Assembly (NCBI GenBank): GCA_911728455.2
Contig: OU452225.1
Coordinates: 9,522,106-9,586,105 of the forward strand
Direction of reading: 5' to 3'
DNA: 64,000 nucleotides
DNA from: Marthasterias glacialis
Taxonomy: Eukaryota; Echinodermata; Asteroidea; Forcipulatida; Asteriidae
The notes beneath the pieces were generated by a model. That model ran no database searches, had not been told where the DNA came from, and saw only the letters and a list, made by a program, of their open reading frames with translations. Shown here one piece after another: positions 30,085 through 44,100 of the stretch (within the stretch, counting starts at the first letter, position 1; each line of letters begins with the position of its first letter). The translations under genes were made by a program, and so were the position numbers.

Positions 30085-32470
30085 TTTCTGTCTGTGCGGT
30101 CGAGTATACACAAGAACCACAAAAAGGTCTGCAGTATGCGAATGCTGCATTCTACTATAGAGCCCCCAAAATAGTATCGTTTATGAGCACAGAATAAATT
30201 CCCATAAAAAATTATAAACTACAGACTTTTGATTCTTCGTTGACTTCAAATTAATTATTATCCTAACTGTCCTAATTATTATCCTTATTATTTGTTATAG
30301 CCTTCCTAATAAGAAATATAATATAATCTCTCTTACGTTTGTTTCTCAAGTTAGTGACCGGCACACCACTGCAGCAGCTTATACCCTCTTCAAGATGTGC
30401 ATCACGGCCGCCATTTGTGAAACTTCCAGCGACTATACGCTCCACCCTTATGATCTGAAAGTCAACTTTCCTTTATTATCGCTTTGCAAGTCTGCCTTTC
30501 TCGATAGCCCATCTTGATCACACTGCATTCCCAAACACAATTGCTGTGCAGGGAAAGTAGTGTGCTTTTGGTTCCAAGTCACCGGGAGTTTACAAACATT
30601 TACAGACTGACAAAGCAGTTGTGACAATCACTGCATTCCGGAATTTCAGCCATCACATTCATTATTTTTGCCATCGTAGAAGTTATTGTTCTTCAATCCT
30701 TTTCTTTTTTAAATTCCTGCAACGAGGGGCTTCGTGTGATCCAAGTACTTCACTTTGTTAATATCATCATGAAAAGAATGCTGCCATAAATAACAAGGTT
30801 GGCCAACGAATTGGTGCCCGTACTCAATACAAACTAAAGAGCGGACGGTGGCGAGCATGTTTTTTGTTTCAATCAATGAATGCAGTGCTCATTCGGTCCC
30901 CTTTTGCTGTCTGTCACGTGCATCATATTTTCTGTTTCCCTAAAACCAATAGCAACCACTCGCCATACTCAGCACATTGTGTGTCCTTGTGCACATTGAC
31001 TTGTTTAACCCGTTGTTTTTTTCTTTTCCTTTTATCATGTTTTGACTCGATGTACGCCATTCAGCCCATGGCTGCAGTGTAATATTTTAACAATGAATAA
31101 ACCAACAATGAACGAAAGAATGGATGAAGGAATGAGTTATGGCAATTGGATGCTCAGATTACGATGAGACTCAAGTTACAAAACATCACATTTTTCATCC
31201 CATTTCAAGAGAAAATATTTCGGTGCTTTAAAGCAATGTTTAGTTTATTACGTTTCTTGAAAACTTCAGAATATTGTACTAAAGTTAAGTCTTCCAAAGG
31301 TCAATATCAAGCATCCTCTCTCAAGACAGAAAGTCTGAGTATTTTCTATTTATTTGTTACTTTTTTTGTTTCTAAATATGGCTTAAAATTGTTAACAACC
31401 CCAACATTATGTGTCAACGTGTAGGCCTACTTCAGATTAACCATCTTTACAACGCGTCCGAATTTACGGCTTAGGCTTACTGCACAGGCTTACGGTATGC
31501 TACAACGTTGCACCTGCTTGCAGCCAGAGGCCATAAGCCGTAGCCGAAGTCGCTTCATTCGCTGACGATCTTAAAGCATATAATTTCTGCATGCGTAGTG
31601 CAGCATATAAGCAAGTTAAACATTAACTTATTTCAGATATATGAATGCCTCTTGTATCAATACTTAAAATATGTTTTTAGGCTGTAGAGCTTTCATCGGC
31701 AATAAAAAAACTTATTTATTAGTTGAACCTACTGCTATAACGACATGTCATTTTTTTTAAATCTCTTTTGTACAAACTAATTATAACTAGGCCTATTAAT
31801 TCTTCAAACTCTTCTGTTCAGCGTGACACAAATGAGCCTGATTTGAACCTTGAAACACGAGCGTAGACGGCAGCAAGACAGTTTCTGAACAATGTCGTCA
31901 TGACGACGTCATCAGGTATTGAATAACTTGGAATAAAAACAATTGTTTACAATCTATACATCATCGGAAAGGTCTTCAAAAACTGAACAAACGTTACACA
32001 TGTATTTCCAATTTGACATCATTTAATGATTTGATGATATCATCATTTGATGATATCATTACTTTAAGACATCATTCACGAACACCTGGTTTTGTATAAT
32101 GTAACAAAAACTTAACTTCTAGTTATAATAAGTTGGACCCGTTCAACTCTTAGATCGATCTTAAGATAAGTTTAAACATAATACATCAAAGGTAGTCTAG
32201 CCAAACCTCTTAAATTTGTTAAGCATTTTTTTAAGACATAGCATTACAAAAGATTAATCATCTAACATATAAAATGGCATTTTTTGCAAGTAACTTGTTC
32301 GCTTTTGCAAAGCAATACTGTTCTAAGCTAAGCAGATTAATAACATCAATGACATTAATTGTAGACTTTTATCGGGCACTTTGAACCAATTTTATCGAAA
32401 GTCCTCTATAATACACGCATCACGCAGCGGCCAAGTGGGCGCCTTTTGTTTCCCGTCGCTTGTACCCATT
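30085..32470. other. Intergenic, no gene recognised
   Basis: The region has AT-rich sequence, a few short open frames, and a short repeat of ATTTGATGATATCAT near 32030-32065. Nothing can be assigned to a family. Confidence 0.4.
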
Positions 32471-32474
32471 CACT

Positions 32475-32625
32475 TCTGGGTGATGAGAAGCAATTATGGT
32501 TAAGTGTCTTCCCACATGGACGCCAGTGTCATGACTGGGATTCAAAACCACACTCTGATGAATCCGCAATCAGAACTTGAGTCTGAGGAGTTAGACAGCC
32601 GGCACACAAGATCCATGATTGCGCT
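32475..32625 (-). mobile_element. Possible tRNA-related interspersed repeat
   Basis: GTGATGAGAAGCAATTATGGTTAAGTGTCTT...GGATTCAAAACCACACTCTGATGAATC contains a near B box in reverse orientation and class-II-tRNA-like spacing. It looks like the common invertebrate SINE type that resembles tRNA-Ser/Leu, but the ends are decayed. Confidence 0.35.
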
Positions 32626-32739
32626 TAAAAGCTTGATAACATTGGGTCAGTATATTTACATTTTGTTAGACAGACAAATGAATTTGTTAGTTTATTTCTC
32701 CTTTTTGCGTTGTGCAATTAGAACACGGAATAACGTGTC

Positions 32740-33021
32740 CAATGGCGTAACTATAAGGAGGGGGGTCACAGGGGCGTGCCCCCCCCCACCATTTGAAATC
32801 GAGATTTAAAAATCGCGCAGTAAATTTTGTAAGCTTCGATGTAGTAATTTCAATGTTTTTTGTAAACTATTTTTCTTTTTACACAAAGACAGTGTATTCG
32901 TTTTTATCTCCATGTCAGATTATCTTATGAAAATAGTAAACGGCATCACAAGAGCGCTGAAAAGGCGTTTAGGAAAAGTGTACATTTCTAATTGGCCAAT
33001 TTTACCCCAGTTTTGCCGCTG
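32740..33021. mobile_element. hAT-like MITE with perfect 8-bp target duplication
   Basis: The element begins CAATGGCGTAACTA, ends TTTGCCGCTG, and is flanked on both sides by AACGTGTC. An exact 8-bp duplication with CAG/CA..G termini is the hallmark of the hAT superfamily. The interior matches the element at 6287-6607. No transposase is present. Confidence 0.8.
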
Positions 33022-33094
33022 AACGTGTCTTATTTCAGATTTGATACCGCTTCTAGCGTAGTGCAAGGTTTTGCGTCCAATATATTGCCTCGTG

Positions 33095-33286
33095 CAGGGG
33101 CGGATCGGGGGGGGGGGGGCGCGAGGGGCGCACACACCCCCTAATTTTCCTTCCGAAAAAAATCAAGATATCATCCCGCCCACTTGCAATGAGAAATAAA
33201 CTTTCGACATCCAATCATCATTTGCTGCTTGATCGGTAAATTTCACGCCCCCCCCCTCGTTTGGAAAATCCTGGATCCGCCCCCTG
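33095..33286. mobile_element. MITE with CAGGGGCGGATC / GATCCGCCCCCTG ends
   Basis: The terminal inverted repeats CAGGGGCGGATC and GATCCGCCCCCTG are clear, with G and C tracts immediately inside. It is about 192 bp and non-coding. Target duplications are not obvious. Confidence 0.7.
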
Positions 33287-34073
33287 TCGTGCGTCAACTT
33301 CCATTCAAGTTTTTAGCATAGGCCTTCCGCAAACCTTTCAGTCATTGTTGCTAATATAAACCTAGTACCGTACAAAACACCACTGTGTATAAAAAATCAA
33401 ACCTCATATTATTGTTGTATGTAAAATAAGCCTAATTTAATCTGACGACTATTTTATATCTCATGCGGTAAATCATTACATTATATTGAGTGTTTTAAAC
33501 ACTGTCACATAATTTACACCGCAAAACGAATATAAGACTACAATATCATACAATGGTAAATAATTACAATAGACATTTCTGAAAAGGTGTAAATGAAAAG
33601 AAATTGTTTACTTCCATTATACAACACGATTATATTTATGATAAAAAAATCCATAACAGATTCTTTTTGACGATATGTCATTATGTATATATTATAGGCA
33701 TCACACGGATGGACTTTTCTCTATATATTTCGGTATATTTACACGTACAACACACTGCAAAGTCCACAGCCTGTATAAATGTTAAGAGGGTATAAAACGC
33801 AATGTTTCATCTCTCAGTCGGTTTGATTGAACAATTAGACTTGTAATCAGTTTTTGTGAGCTCGAGTGCTCACTATACGGTGAGTGCAAAGTCACAGTTT
33901 TTTTTATCCCAAACTCGACATTCATGAACTTAGATGTTGGAAGTGTTCAGGATTTGTCTCCATCATGATTGACTGGAGCTGACACAATTTGTTTAATATA
34001 CACTAACCCGATGAGACATCAATGCTGTCAGTTTCCCTATAGCATTATATGTATCATTAGTGTTGTTCACGGG

Positions 34074-34215
34074 CAGCGGTGTATAGCCAGGATTTTCTCA
34101 CGGAGGGTGGGTGGGGCACAAGGGGGGCATTGCTTTTCAATGGGGGCAGGGGCCATGTGTTTTTTTTTTATGAATTACATGTATCTACACTTCTTTTATG
34201 GGGGCACCTGTGGGA
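34074..34215. mobile_element. hAT-like MITE, right end missing
   Basis: The element starts CAGCGGTGTATAGCCAGGAT, the same terminus and GGGGGCA..CATGTATCTA interior as the element at 36448-36647. The right terminus cannot be found. Confidence 0.55.
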
Positions 34216-34418
34216 GCACTGTAATTTTTTCCCCGCATTGTCTTCCCGGCAGATGTGTTTCACATTTAACATTCACAATTAAAACACAGTCACAAACACA
34301 CACCCTCCTGTTTGTGGACCCGGTATTAATCGAAGACTTGTCTCCATTCTCACCTTGTTTGGACCATACGGATATAAAACCATTTGAAAACAGCTTTTGT
34401 GACAACTCAGACCTTGTT

Positions 34419-35158
34419 TCAATCCATCAGGGACAATAAGTCCGCAATCTGTTGGTTTCCACCAAATAGATCGAACTGATTTGAAGGGATATTTCTAACG
34501 TCTCCCTCCACCATTTCTATGTTTGTGCTCGGGGACTGTGGTTGTTCTTCGGATCCCGGTGAGGCTGGGTGTCCCACCACGTACGCCACTACCGTGGCGT
34601 GGTCCAACTTCCCCGGGAGGTTTCTGGAGAGTCGGTACAGAGCCTCTTTCCCGGTCGTCACGGTGGTCGTGTCCAGTCTCTCGTTCTCGCACGCGCCCAG
34701 GATGCGATTCGTTGCTTCGTGGGCATCGCGTTTTTGCATGGTTAAATCCACCACGTGCTGTAGAAGTTTACAGCAGAGATTGGAGGCGGAGAATTGGTCT
34801 TCACTCGGGATGACCGACTCGCGGATGACCGCTTCCATCGACTTCGTCATCTCCGTTTGTCTCTCCCTGGGTGAGATCACCGGCATCGACCAACGACCTG
34901 CCTCCCAAAGATCTTCACCGTAAATCGTCTCAGCCCGGCTCCTCCTTGATTTGAAGTCGCTGTCGGCCACCGCCTTCCGGGCTATGACGGGGTCAAAGTT
35001 ATCAGATACCCCATCTGATGTTAGGAATACAATGTCGCCCTCTTCGACGGTTGTGTAGGAAAAGGTGAGGTTTGTCAAGTCTGGTTCCTCGCCGACGCAA
35101 GGCCCGAGGGCACCGTCACAGAACCGGATATTCCGATGGATGTTGTACTCCCTTGTCG
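34419..35158 (-). CDS. Phosphatase gene last exon (C-terminal half of PPM domain)
   Basis: This 740-bp exon starts after CTAATCAG and contributes residues 321-566. It includes [14 protein letters not shown], a long helical insertion (about 380-460) and [11 protein letters not shown]. It ends at a TGA whose complement is at 34419-34421. Confidence 0.88.
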
Positions 35159-38100
35159 CTGATTAGAACAAAAAACCGTCACAGTGTTATTTATCAAATT
35201 TATGAATACAATAAATCTTTGACAAAATCAACCCTACGTTGTTTGGAACTTCTGAAGCAATCGGCCCGATTTATTTATGGTTACTTATAGTAAGTAAAGA
35301 AAAAAGGGACAATAACAGAACGATCTATTCAGCCCCGCCCCCATACGTGTTAACCAATCACAACCTTGGGTATACGCCACCGAACGCCCGACGAAAGTCC
35401 GACACGATAAAATCCTAATGGAAAATGTAAACATGCGTGCGCGTACTCATAGTGCGCGTTCACATCGTGCAGTGTGACATTGAAGAGATGCACATTGTGC
35501 TGTCCGCGTGTACAGTGGCGATGAAGCCAATGCTGTGATTGGTCAATATGTTTAGGGGCGGGGCTTAATGGATCGGTCTATTCAACAAAGCATCCACACA
35601 CAAAGTTGATCAAAAAACAGCGTTTTGTTTACTAAAGTAAAACAAGCTGGGAGTAGTGTTAATTTTATAGTGCATCTGCAGCCTAGAAAGTTCCGGGTCC
35701 AAGTCAAATCTGACCCCGGAAATTTTAGAGTATTTTTGTTTGCTATTTACCCCTTGGACCACATTTCACGCGGCTACTGTCTGCCACACTCGCCATTTTG
35801 GGAGTCAAATTGCACATATAATAACTATGGTAAGTGTGTATAAACGCCGTGGCGCCTAAATGCACGCTTCACTGTATAACACACACGGACATTGACTCCC
35901 AAAATGGCGCAACCAAGATTATTGTGATGATGACGTCAGGTAAATTGAGTAAATAAAACAACTGCTCAGCAAGTTTTTGTTTGCTTACCGATTGTGACTT
36001 CCTTGACCCCATATTGTTGACTGCAGACGAAAGCAAGGCTATCTCCAACAGTGACTACACACAAAGCTTTCTTCTTGGAGTTATTAGTGTCCTCTGATTT
36101 GATATCGGCAACTGCGGCAAGACACAGCGTCGTCAGACAGCCATCTTGAGATAAAATGCATTCTTGGGCCCTGTCTAACGAATCCCTCATACACTGAAAT
36201 AGATGATTAGTAATGTTAAATAGAAATATGAGTTGTTGAATTGTGTTTAAGTCTTAAACTTTTTGTACATGAAAAAACACAAGGATAAAGTTTAGTATAA
36301 CGAGTAAGGGGGAAATTACAGTGATGTCATTGGCGATGAATGCATAGAGCTGCTTAGGCATAAGCACACGAAATAGCTAAGCACAAAACAATTACGCTAA
36401 TTAGCTAGAATAAGGTTACCGGCTAAAACTACCATGTCACCCGTACCCAGCGGCGTATAGCCAGGATGTTTTCAATGAGGGCGGGGGGGGGGGGCATTGC
36501 TTTTCAGCGGGGGCCCAGGGTCCATGCTTTTTTAACGAATTACATGTATCTAGATTTTTTTTTCATGGGGGGCACCTGGGGGGGGGGCACTGAGAATTTA
36601 TGGGGGGGGGGGGGCAAGTGGGCCAGGCCCCCGTGGCTACGTCGCTGCACGTACCCATTGTGACTGGTATCCTGCTCATTTTTCCTTATGCAGTAAAAGC
36701 TTAACCTGAGCTACGAAATTAGGCCCTGCTTCGCTATATAGTAAGCTTTCAGTTGCAATTGATTTTTCAAAATGTCCCTGTCACAATTACGACGGTTGAA
36801 TAATTGACATCTGGAAGACCCTGCAACCGAGCCTCGCTCTTTTTCTCACCTTAAAGACATCTGTTGTGGTAAACGTCGTCTTCTTAGCCTGTAGTGTTGC
36901 CCACATGTACTCCATCGAACCCTTCACGGCACATCTTGCAGCTTTCCTGGCCCCGTGACCCCACCCCACCCCGTCAGCTAAAGCCATGATGCAACTATTA
37001 GAGGTTGCACGGATTGCAAACACGTCCGCAATGGGGTCACCTGTGGTGAGAAAAGGAGAGCAAGTTATAGACTTTTTTGGCTCCAAAGTCTGAGATCGTG
37101 TTTGCTTTGTCTTCCTGAGAACCAATACAATTTTGCACAGACATTAGTGACTGCCATCTCAGATTTGAAACTATGAGTACAACCTAATAGACGCAGCTAC
37201 ATATCACGAAAAAACAATCTTATAATACACCCATCCTATTATTAAATTTAGCCAACAATAAGGCCAGTATGGGAAAATATTCTGCCCTCCCCCAAAGTGG
37301 TTATCTTCGTGATTCGTCACAGTGAAAGTAACAAACACTGCTCCGTCACGTTGGACGTGACAAGGATTGCTCCGTCCCGTTGGACGTGACAAAGATTGCC
37401 CTGTAACATTGAACGTGAAAAAATTGCCCTGTCACATTGAACGTGACAAAGATTGCACTGTAACATTGAACGTGAACAAGATTGCCCTGTCACATTGAAC
37501 GTGAAAAAGATTGCTCCGTCACGTGGGACGAGACAAATATTGCCCCGTAACGTTGGACGTGAAAAAGATTGCCCAGTCACATTGAACGTGACAAAAATTG
37601 CTCAGTCACGTTGGACGAGACAAAGATTGCCCCGTAACATTGAACGTGAAAAAGTTTATGGCATCTTAGAAATAATGACACATTATTTTACCAACTTTTT
37701 CCAAATGTGGCTGTGATCAGTGATTGGATATTGAATACTTTTACTTTCGTATTCATTACGGTGCATAATAAATAATGATAATAAGAATATTAATTGAAAA
37801 CAAGACCTGAATTGCAACGACAATGACCGATTTTGTTGTTGTTGTTGTTTGTAGTAACGTCGTCATTTAATCGCAATATTTTTTATTAAATCTTCCAAAA
37901 AACTAATTGGGTTCTTCAAGTTTGTATAGACATTTTCTTTTTAACATTGGCGGTGTGTGCAACGCTTAAGGATATCCACATAAATCACCAAACTCAAATT
38001 AATCGAACAATCCTTATTGGCAATCCTTATGAATTAATGTCGTTGGGATTAAAAGTACAGTACCGGATTGGTATTCATCGAAAAACAATTTTATCAGTCT

Positions 38101-41100
38101 GAAAGCCTACTGATTATGAAGTTCATACCAGTACCAATCTTCCATAGAAATATTTCAGTCTGAACTTCTGTCAAAGTCAAGAAAAATAGAATCTAAGACC
38201 CCAATTTTAATTTCGGTTGTAACAATCGCAATTAAGATAAATGTGTTTACATATTTTCTCCCGACTCGGACGACGGATTGAGTTTGTGTTTTTCATGTGT
38301 ATAATTATATTGAATCAAACACATAAAGAACACTGCACCATTATTTTTAACAATCCTATATTTTACTTTAAAAAATAAAAACCTGGGGAGTGAATTGAAA
38401 TAGAAGATGATTATAAAATAACAATTAAAAAGGCACCTGTGCACTTCTCTTTATTTCTGTCAACGTATTCGTAGAGAGATAATGACATCCCATAAGCTCT
38501 GTTGTTTCTGATTTTCCATTTATCCGTTCCTAAAGAAGAAGACAAAAAATGAAAATACATTAACAGTGACAGTCTGCACTTGGCATTTGCTACGCTACGA
38601 GGAGGGGAAATATTGTGAGAATTTTTACGAAAACCGTCACTCAAACTTGTTCTCCCCTCCAGGGACATGGAACATTTACTTGAAAAAAGTAATAAAATTA
38701 TCAGAAAAGAAAAACCCATGGAGATGCCGGGGATTGAACCCGGGGCCTCACGCATGCGAAGCGTGCGCTCTACCACTGAGCTACATCCCCGATAGTTGAA
38801 TGTGTGGAAATCCATACAATATAAGCTATGTATAGTATATTGCGCAATGATCTTTTAGCACTTGCGCATTTCGGGGATGTAATTCGACGACTGTTTCATG
38901 TACGAACTTAATAGCGCTTACAGCAATTGCACACGGTCAGAGTGTGGGTTTGGTGGGGCGTGTAGCCCACGTTGAGGCATGGGTTATGTTGGGCTGCTCT
39001 TGCTCTAGGGCTAGTGGGCCGTTGTTTGAATAGATCGGTTTTGGGACCAAGTTCTGCACGTTCATAACTTGAAAGACAATTTATGTTTTGATTTGGTACA
39101 CTGAATCATGTCGAGAGACTTTGTCGCCCGCCGCAGTATTTGAAATAGCCTACAATCGGTTATTTGCACGATCATTGGTTACTAGAAGATTAATTCAATA
39201 TGATTATTGGAAGATTAATTGCCATTGATACTATAGTTTTCATAGCCTACAGCCGATCAATATCAATACTAGGTCTGACCTGTGGCATGCATGTCGACAT
39301 TGTTCGCATAGTGCTGCAGCTGAGTCGAATTCGACGCGACCAGCTCAATGATATTGCTGGTGATCTTGAAACTAGCTCTGGGCCTGTTTTTTTTCTGCAG
39401 TCTAAAATTGCCACTGTCATAATGATTTTCATTGGGGAATGTTTTTTCTTCGAATCGATTCCAAAAAGGGAATCCTTAAAAATTTGGTTTTCGAAGATGG
39501 CAGTTCTGGACTGCAGAAAAAAAATGCCTGTGGGTCATGGATCTCATGAAGGATCTGAAGTATGTGACGGTTCATAAGATGGATTCACTTTTCTTAATAC
39601 TACTACTACTACTAGGCTATTTACACTGTCTTTGTGTGAACTTTAAAATCAGTGAGCTTCCAGATCGCACAGCTCTATGGTAGGCCAAAGAAGTTTTTAC
39701 GCCATGGGCGTAAAAACTTCTTTGGCCTACCATAGAGCTATAATCCTTTCTATAGCTCCGAAAGCCCACCATGAGCCTTCATTCAACCGTCATGACATGA
39801 AACCACATAATAAACCCATATAGGTAAAGATCAGAGCATCAGTGAGTATTATTACTCAACTTTACAAGGTCCAAATAAGGAAGATAAACAGTTGCCAGCA
39901 GCTTCCATGATACCCATCAGCTGCTGTGACTGTAGTCCTGTACACACAAATCGAATTGGCTAATCCCCGTGTATCCCCTCTTGTTGACAATTCTAGGTCA
40001 GTAACCCAATACTGCCACAGTTACCGCCCCTTGGTATTGTCAGTGTATTGAGTCCACGTGCATGAACCGAATAAGTTCGTGCAGGAGGAGTAGTACTGGA
40101 CGTTCAGGTGTCAGTAATGACGAACGGGACATTGCCTCCATGCCCTCACCATGCACATCCCCCAGGGCCTTCAGGAATGGCGAAACTGAAAACCAGCTAC
40201 TGGTCATCTGGAAAACCGTAGAGCAAAGACGGAACAAAACTGGCAGGTAGGGTTATACCATGGAGGTAGAATATTTCCTTACTTTGCATCATATCACTGT
40301 TTTTTCTTACTCAATGTTCAAACTTTTACTCTCGTTTTGAAAGTGGACGTGGCGGTGATGGTGGTACTAGATTAACTTAGCAATCAACACGCTCTCAATC
40401 TCGTCTTGATGTTCCTTACTCCATCCATGGAGGTAGGAATAGACTATATCCATGCTCCATCCTTGAAGTAGAGTCCATTATAGTGGGTCACTTCTCTATG
40501 ATTAGAGCAGTTTCCTATATAATCTTTGCCTATTAATTTCTATCAGGGATATAGACCGACTGAGTTTGGATAAGTAACTTGATGAAGCATGGAGTATATT
40601 GAATCATGGACATGGATCTAAACATTGCCCTGTGATCTGAGGTAATTTCTCCATGATTCTTTTAGGTATATACCATAGAGCATGATCGTAACCGGGGGAT
40701 CGTCGTAACGAGCATTGGCGAAGGCCCTTGCATCTGTGGCTCGGAAGGTGACACTGAAATCCTTGCGCTATGGTTTTTATCAGATGGCAGCTAGGGAATA
40801 TTAAAGTCGTTCTGGTGGGTGCAGCAGTTCGTCTGATCACGGAGGGATTTTTTTCTTCTATTTTTCCCTCCATGGTCAGATCATGAAGGAATAATCCTCC
40901 ATGTTCTGATCATGGTACACTACATGTGCATGATCATGTCTGGTCAGGAACAACAAGATTGTCTTGGGCGACTGGCGCCAGTGCCAACAACCGCAAGCCC
41001 GTCTTTCTGTTTATCTGAGCACTATACTTTTTTGTTGCTGCGGCTTAACCAGATTTTGACACCCCCTCACCACCACCCCAAACTCAGAACACCTTGCCCC

Positions 41101-44100
41101 CCCCCCCCCCCAGCTTCCTGTCGACAGGAAGCTGGGGGACAGCTGTCCCAATGAGATCGAGAGAAAAAAAACTAATAATTGATGATGTACTACTGTTTAA
41201 AATAATGATGGTAAAAGTAGTACTTTTATTCAAATCATGTTCTATTTCTAACCATAGAACTTTGCATCTGTAGGGTTTGCTGACAAGACAATCATCTCCG
41301 CAATGTATTGTACACAAGTGTGTTTCAGTACAGTTTGTAAATTATAGTATCATAGTAAAGTAACAATTCTTTGCCCCTGCCTCCCCCCCCCCCCTCCACC
41401 ACCACCAATGAAACACAATGTGTGACATAACCTTGGGACCATGGAGCTAAAGGTTTGTGTAGTTTAACAGTTTAATAATAATAATAGTATTATTGGAATG
41501 ACAAACCAGCTCTAATCTCTAATGTACCTTTCAAAGTGTTCTGATCATAACTGTCACCAGATTAGCAATTTTGGGAGTATGTGACTAATTAAATCCATCA
41601 TCCAATTCAAGCATAACCACGTAGTAATTTGTCGAGAACGTGGGGTGTTTTATAGGGTAATTTTGAATATTATTATTCTTTATATAATATCTATATATTT
41701 TGGTGTATTTTTGTGTTCCATTTCGTATTTGAAGATGTTTAAATTGTGTTGCTTCGTAATTCTGTGTTTTTTTACATGTGACCCCAGGACCCCAAGGAAA
41801 ACAGTTTTTTAGATAACTGATGGGCTACCCATGCTAAATAAGACGAAATAAATCAATATAAAAAATTGAATTGTATTAAAGTTTCACCACAAACATGTAC
41901 TTACGATTGCAGGTGTCATTCAGCTCACCGTTGCCACGGGGATCGTTGGACGATGACGTCACCGGATGGTCATTGCCAACGCGGGTAATACCATTGTTGG
42001 TCAGCCCTCCATCCGGGCCAGAGTACGAGGCAAGAATGTCCCGATTGAACGGCACTAGTTCCTTGCAAGGGAGCACGTGGTAACTTCTCCCCGAGGAGTA
42101 GATGCGGGGTAAGTCAGGAAAAAGGGACAGCCGAATTCTGGAAACAGAGAGAGATTTTTGTTTAGATGAATCGTTACTGAAAAAGGGGAAAACAAGTGCT
42201 GAAAAAAATGAACTTACACAATGAATTATTGCAACTTAATTAATCATAAAAGACATACACTGATAAGTTTAACATTACCGGTACTTGATAGAGTTTCCAA
42301 GTTGTGCAAAAATGGTAAAACAAGATGATTGGAAGAGAGAGGTGCACAATTTAGAAAGTTGTTTGTTTTACCAATTTTTGTCTTTACACCCATAATAATG
42401 TTCACTCATCTACGTATTATTATAAAAATTGTTCCATTTCCCCAAGTGCTCTGGAAGCTTACTGGAAGGTCAGTCAGAGTTGTGTTGTTCAGAATTGGGC
42501 CTCCATGACAACAAAATCTTATCTACTGCATCAGTTGAAATAATCGAGAGTCATGCTAGGTGTGGTGGTGGCAAAAGAGGGCGCTATTTAAGTTTAGCGG
42601 TGAACAACTCTCATCGGGCACGTATCCGTGGTTGGTAGGGCCACAGACCATGTAACCTGACAGTGACACATTACATGTTTACAAAAGAGCCACTGGACTT
42701 CCTGCAGGCACGGTTTGTACACAGCTCAATGGAAGAAAACATAATCATCTTGCGTTTCATTGAGATTGCACTGTAAGATTTTTATCAACTTTTGACGTGA
42801 ATTAAGGGGGGACGTCTCATAACTTAGCTGTAACTCTTGAATTTGTGGAAATAACGATACAACATGTACAATTTCCAATATGACAAGTGATGCATCTCGC
42901 CTGCCAGAAAATGCCCTAGAATGTACATGGTACATTTTTGTTGCAAACAAAGTTTGTGGTTATTAGATAATTATTATTAAGAGTTGGGGGGGGGAAACCG
43001 CTCGATTTACACTGTGCAATTGAGATAGCGCCCCCACTGTTTTGTTCCTAGCGGTTGAAAGTTCAAGTTTCACAAGAAAAAAATTCTTTCTCTGGTTGCA
43101 CGAAGTGTACACAAAGGTACACCTTTGGAATTTCAGACACAAGTTTTTCTTATTCTTTTTCTTGACAATTGTTGTGGGCAATTTTATGTTCTGTTTTGGT
43201 TCAATTCCTTCCTCCATGGCTTAGGTTGATAGAATTCAGAGAAAAAAATCTACAAGCTGACATCCTTCGTGTCTCTTTGCCCGACAAAGGCCTGTGATTT
43301 TTTTGAGACAAGGGGTAACTAAGCCTCAGACAAGCAGACATAAGATAGTAGAGAAATTTACAGGCGAAGATACCACAAGAGATTGAAATTACTAATAATT
43401 ATAATACGAACTGTTCAAGAATGCTTTTTGGATTAATCGTAATTTCCATTCATTTTTCCCTTTCAGTGGTAGGAGAAGAAATGTAAGCAAACCGTCGAGG
43501 AGTTATTGTTGATAACAGCTGGTCATCAATCACCATCTTCAGAAGGGTAAGAACCAGAGAGGCAGACAATTATGCCACCAAAGGTAAAATGAACCTTGAT
43601 TGTTTGTGTTTGTCTTTCAGCAAGAAAAATAGAAGTTATCTGCTACACTCAATAGGTGAGTTAAATACTGTGTTTTTAAACATTTTTTCAGATTGTTTAG
43701 TTTGCATTAATTAATTTGTTTCAGATTGTTTCGTACTGTTGTAATTTGTCTCAAGTGTTTCAGATTTAAGTTCTTCTACATTGTTTCGAAATGTTTAAAA
43801 AAGTTCGAGTTTCTCCAAAATTAACCAATTAGCCTTTTTTGAGATATGGTGGGCACTATGGGAGTGCACTTTTCGGTTTGTGTGTATACAGACAATTTAC
43901 ACAAACCCAACAGTGACATAGTGTAGCGGTTTTAAATTCAAAAATTAAACAATTTAAACAATTAAACAATGTTGTTTCATTGTGGTCCAAACTGTTTGAT
44001 TTTGGTTTTAGATTATTACATTTGGGTTTTTGGGGGTTTTGGGTTTTTTTTTTCATCTTTTAAGTTCCCTGCTCTTCATATTTGTTTGTCTCATGCTGTC

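Noticed and set aside
29565-30122. 185-residue minus-strand frame rich in TTTDNSQLRR
   Set aside because: It is a by-product of the 20-bp minisatellite with no conserved domain.
38411-38815. 134-residue minus-strand frame
   Set aside because: It reads through the tRNA-Ala gene and only its lower end contains a true exon (38437-38529) of the phosphatase gene.
39290-39400. [14 protein letters not shown], similar to a 2A-type skipping peptide
   Set aside because: The essential NPGP ending is not present (SSGP) and no flanking retroelement or receptor coding sequence is seen.
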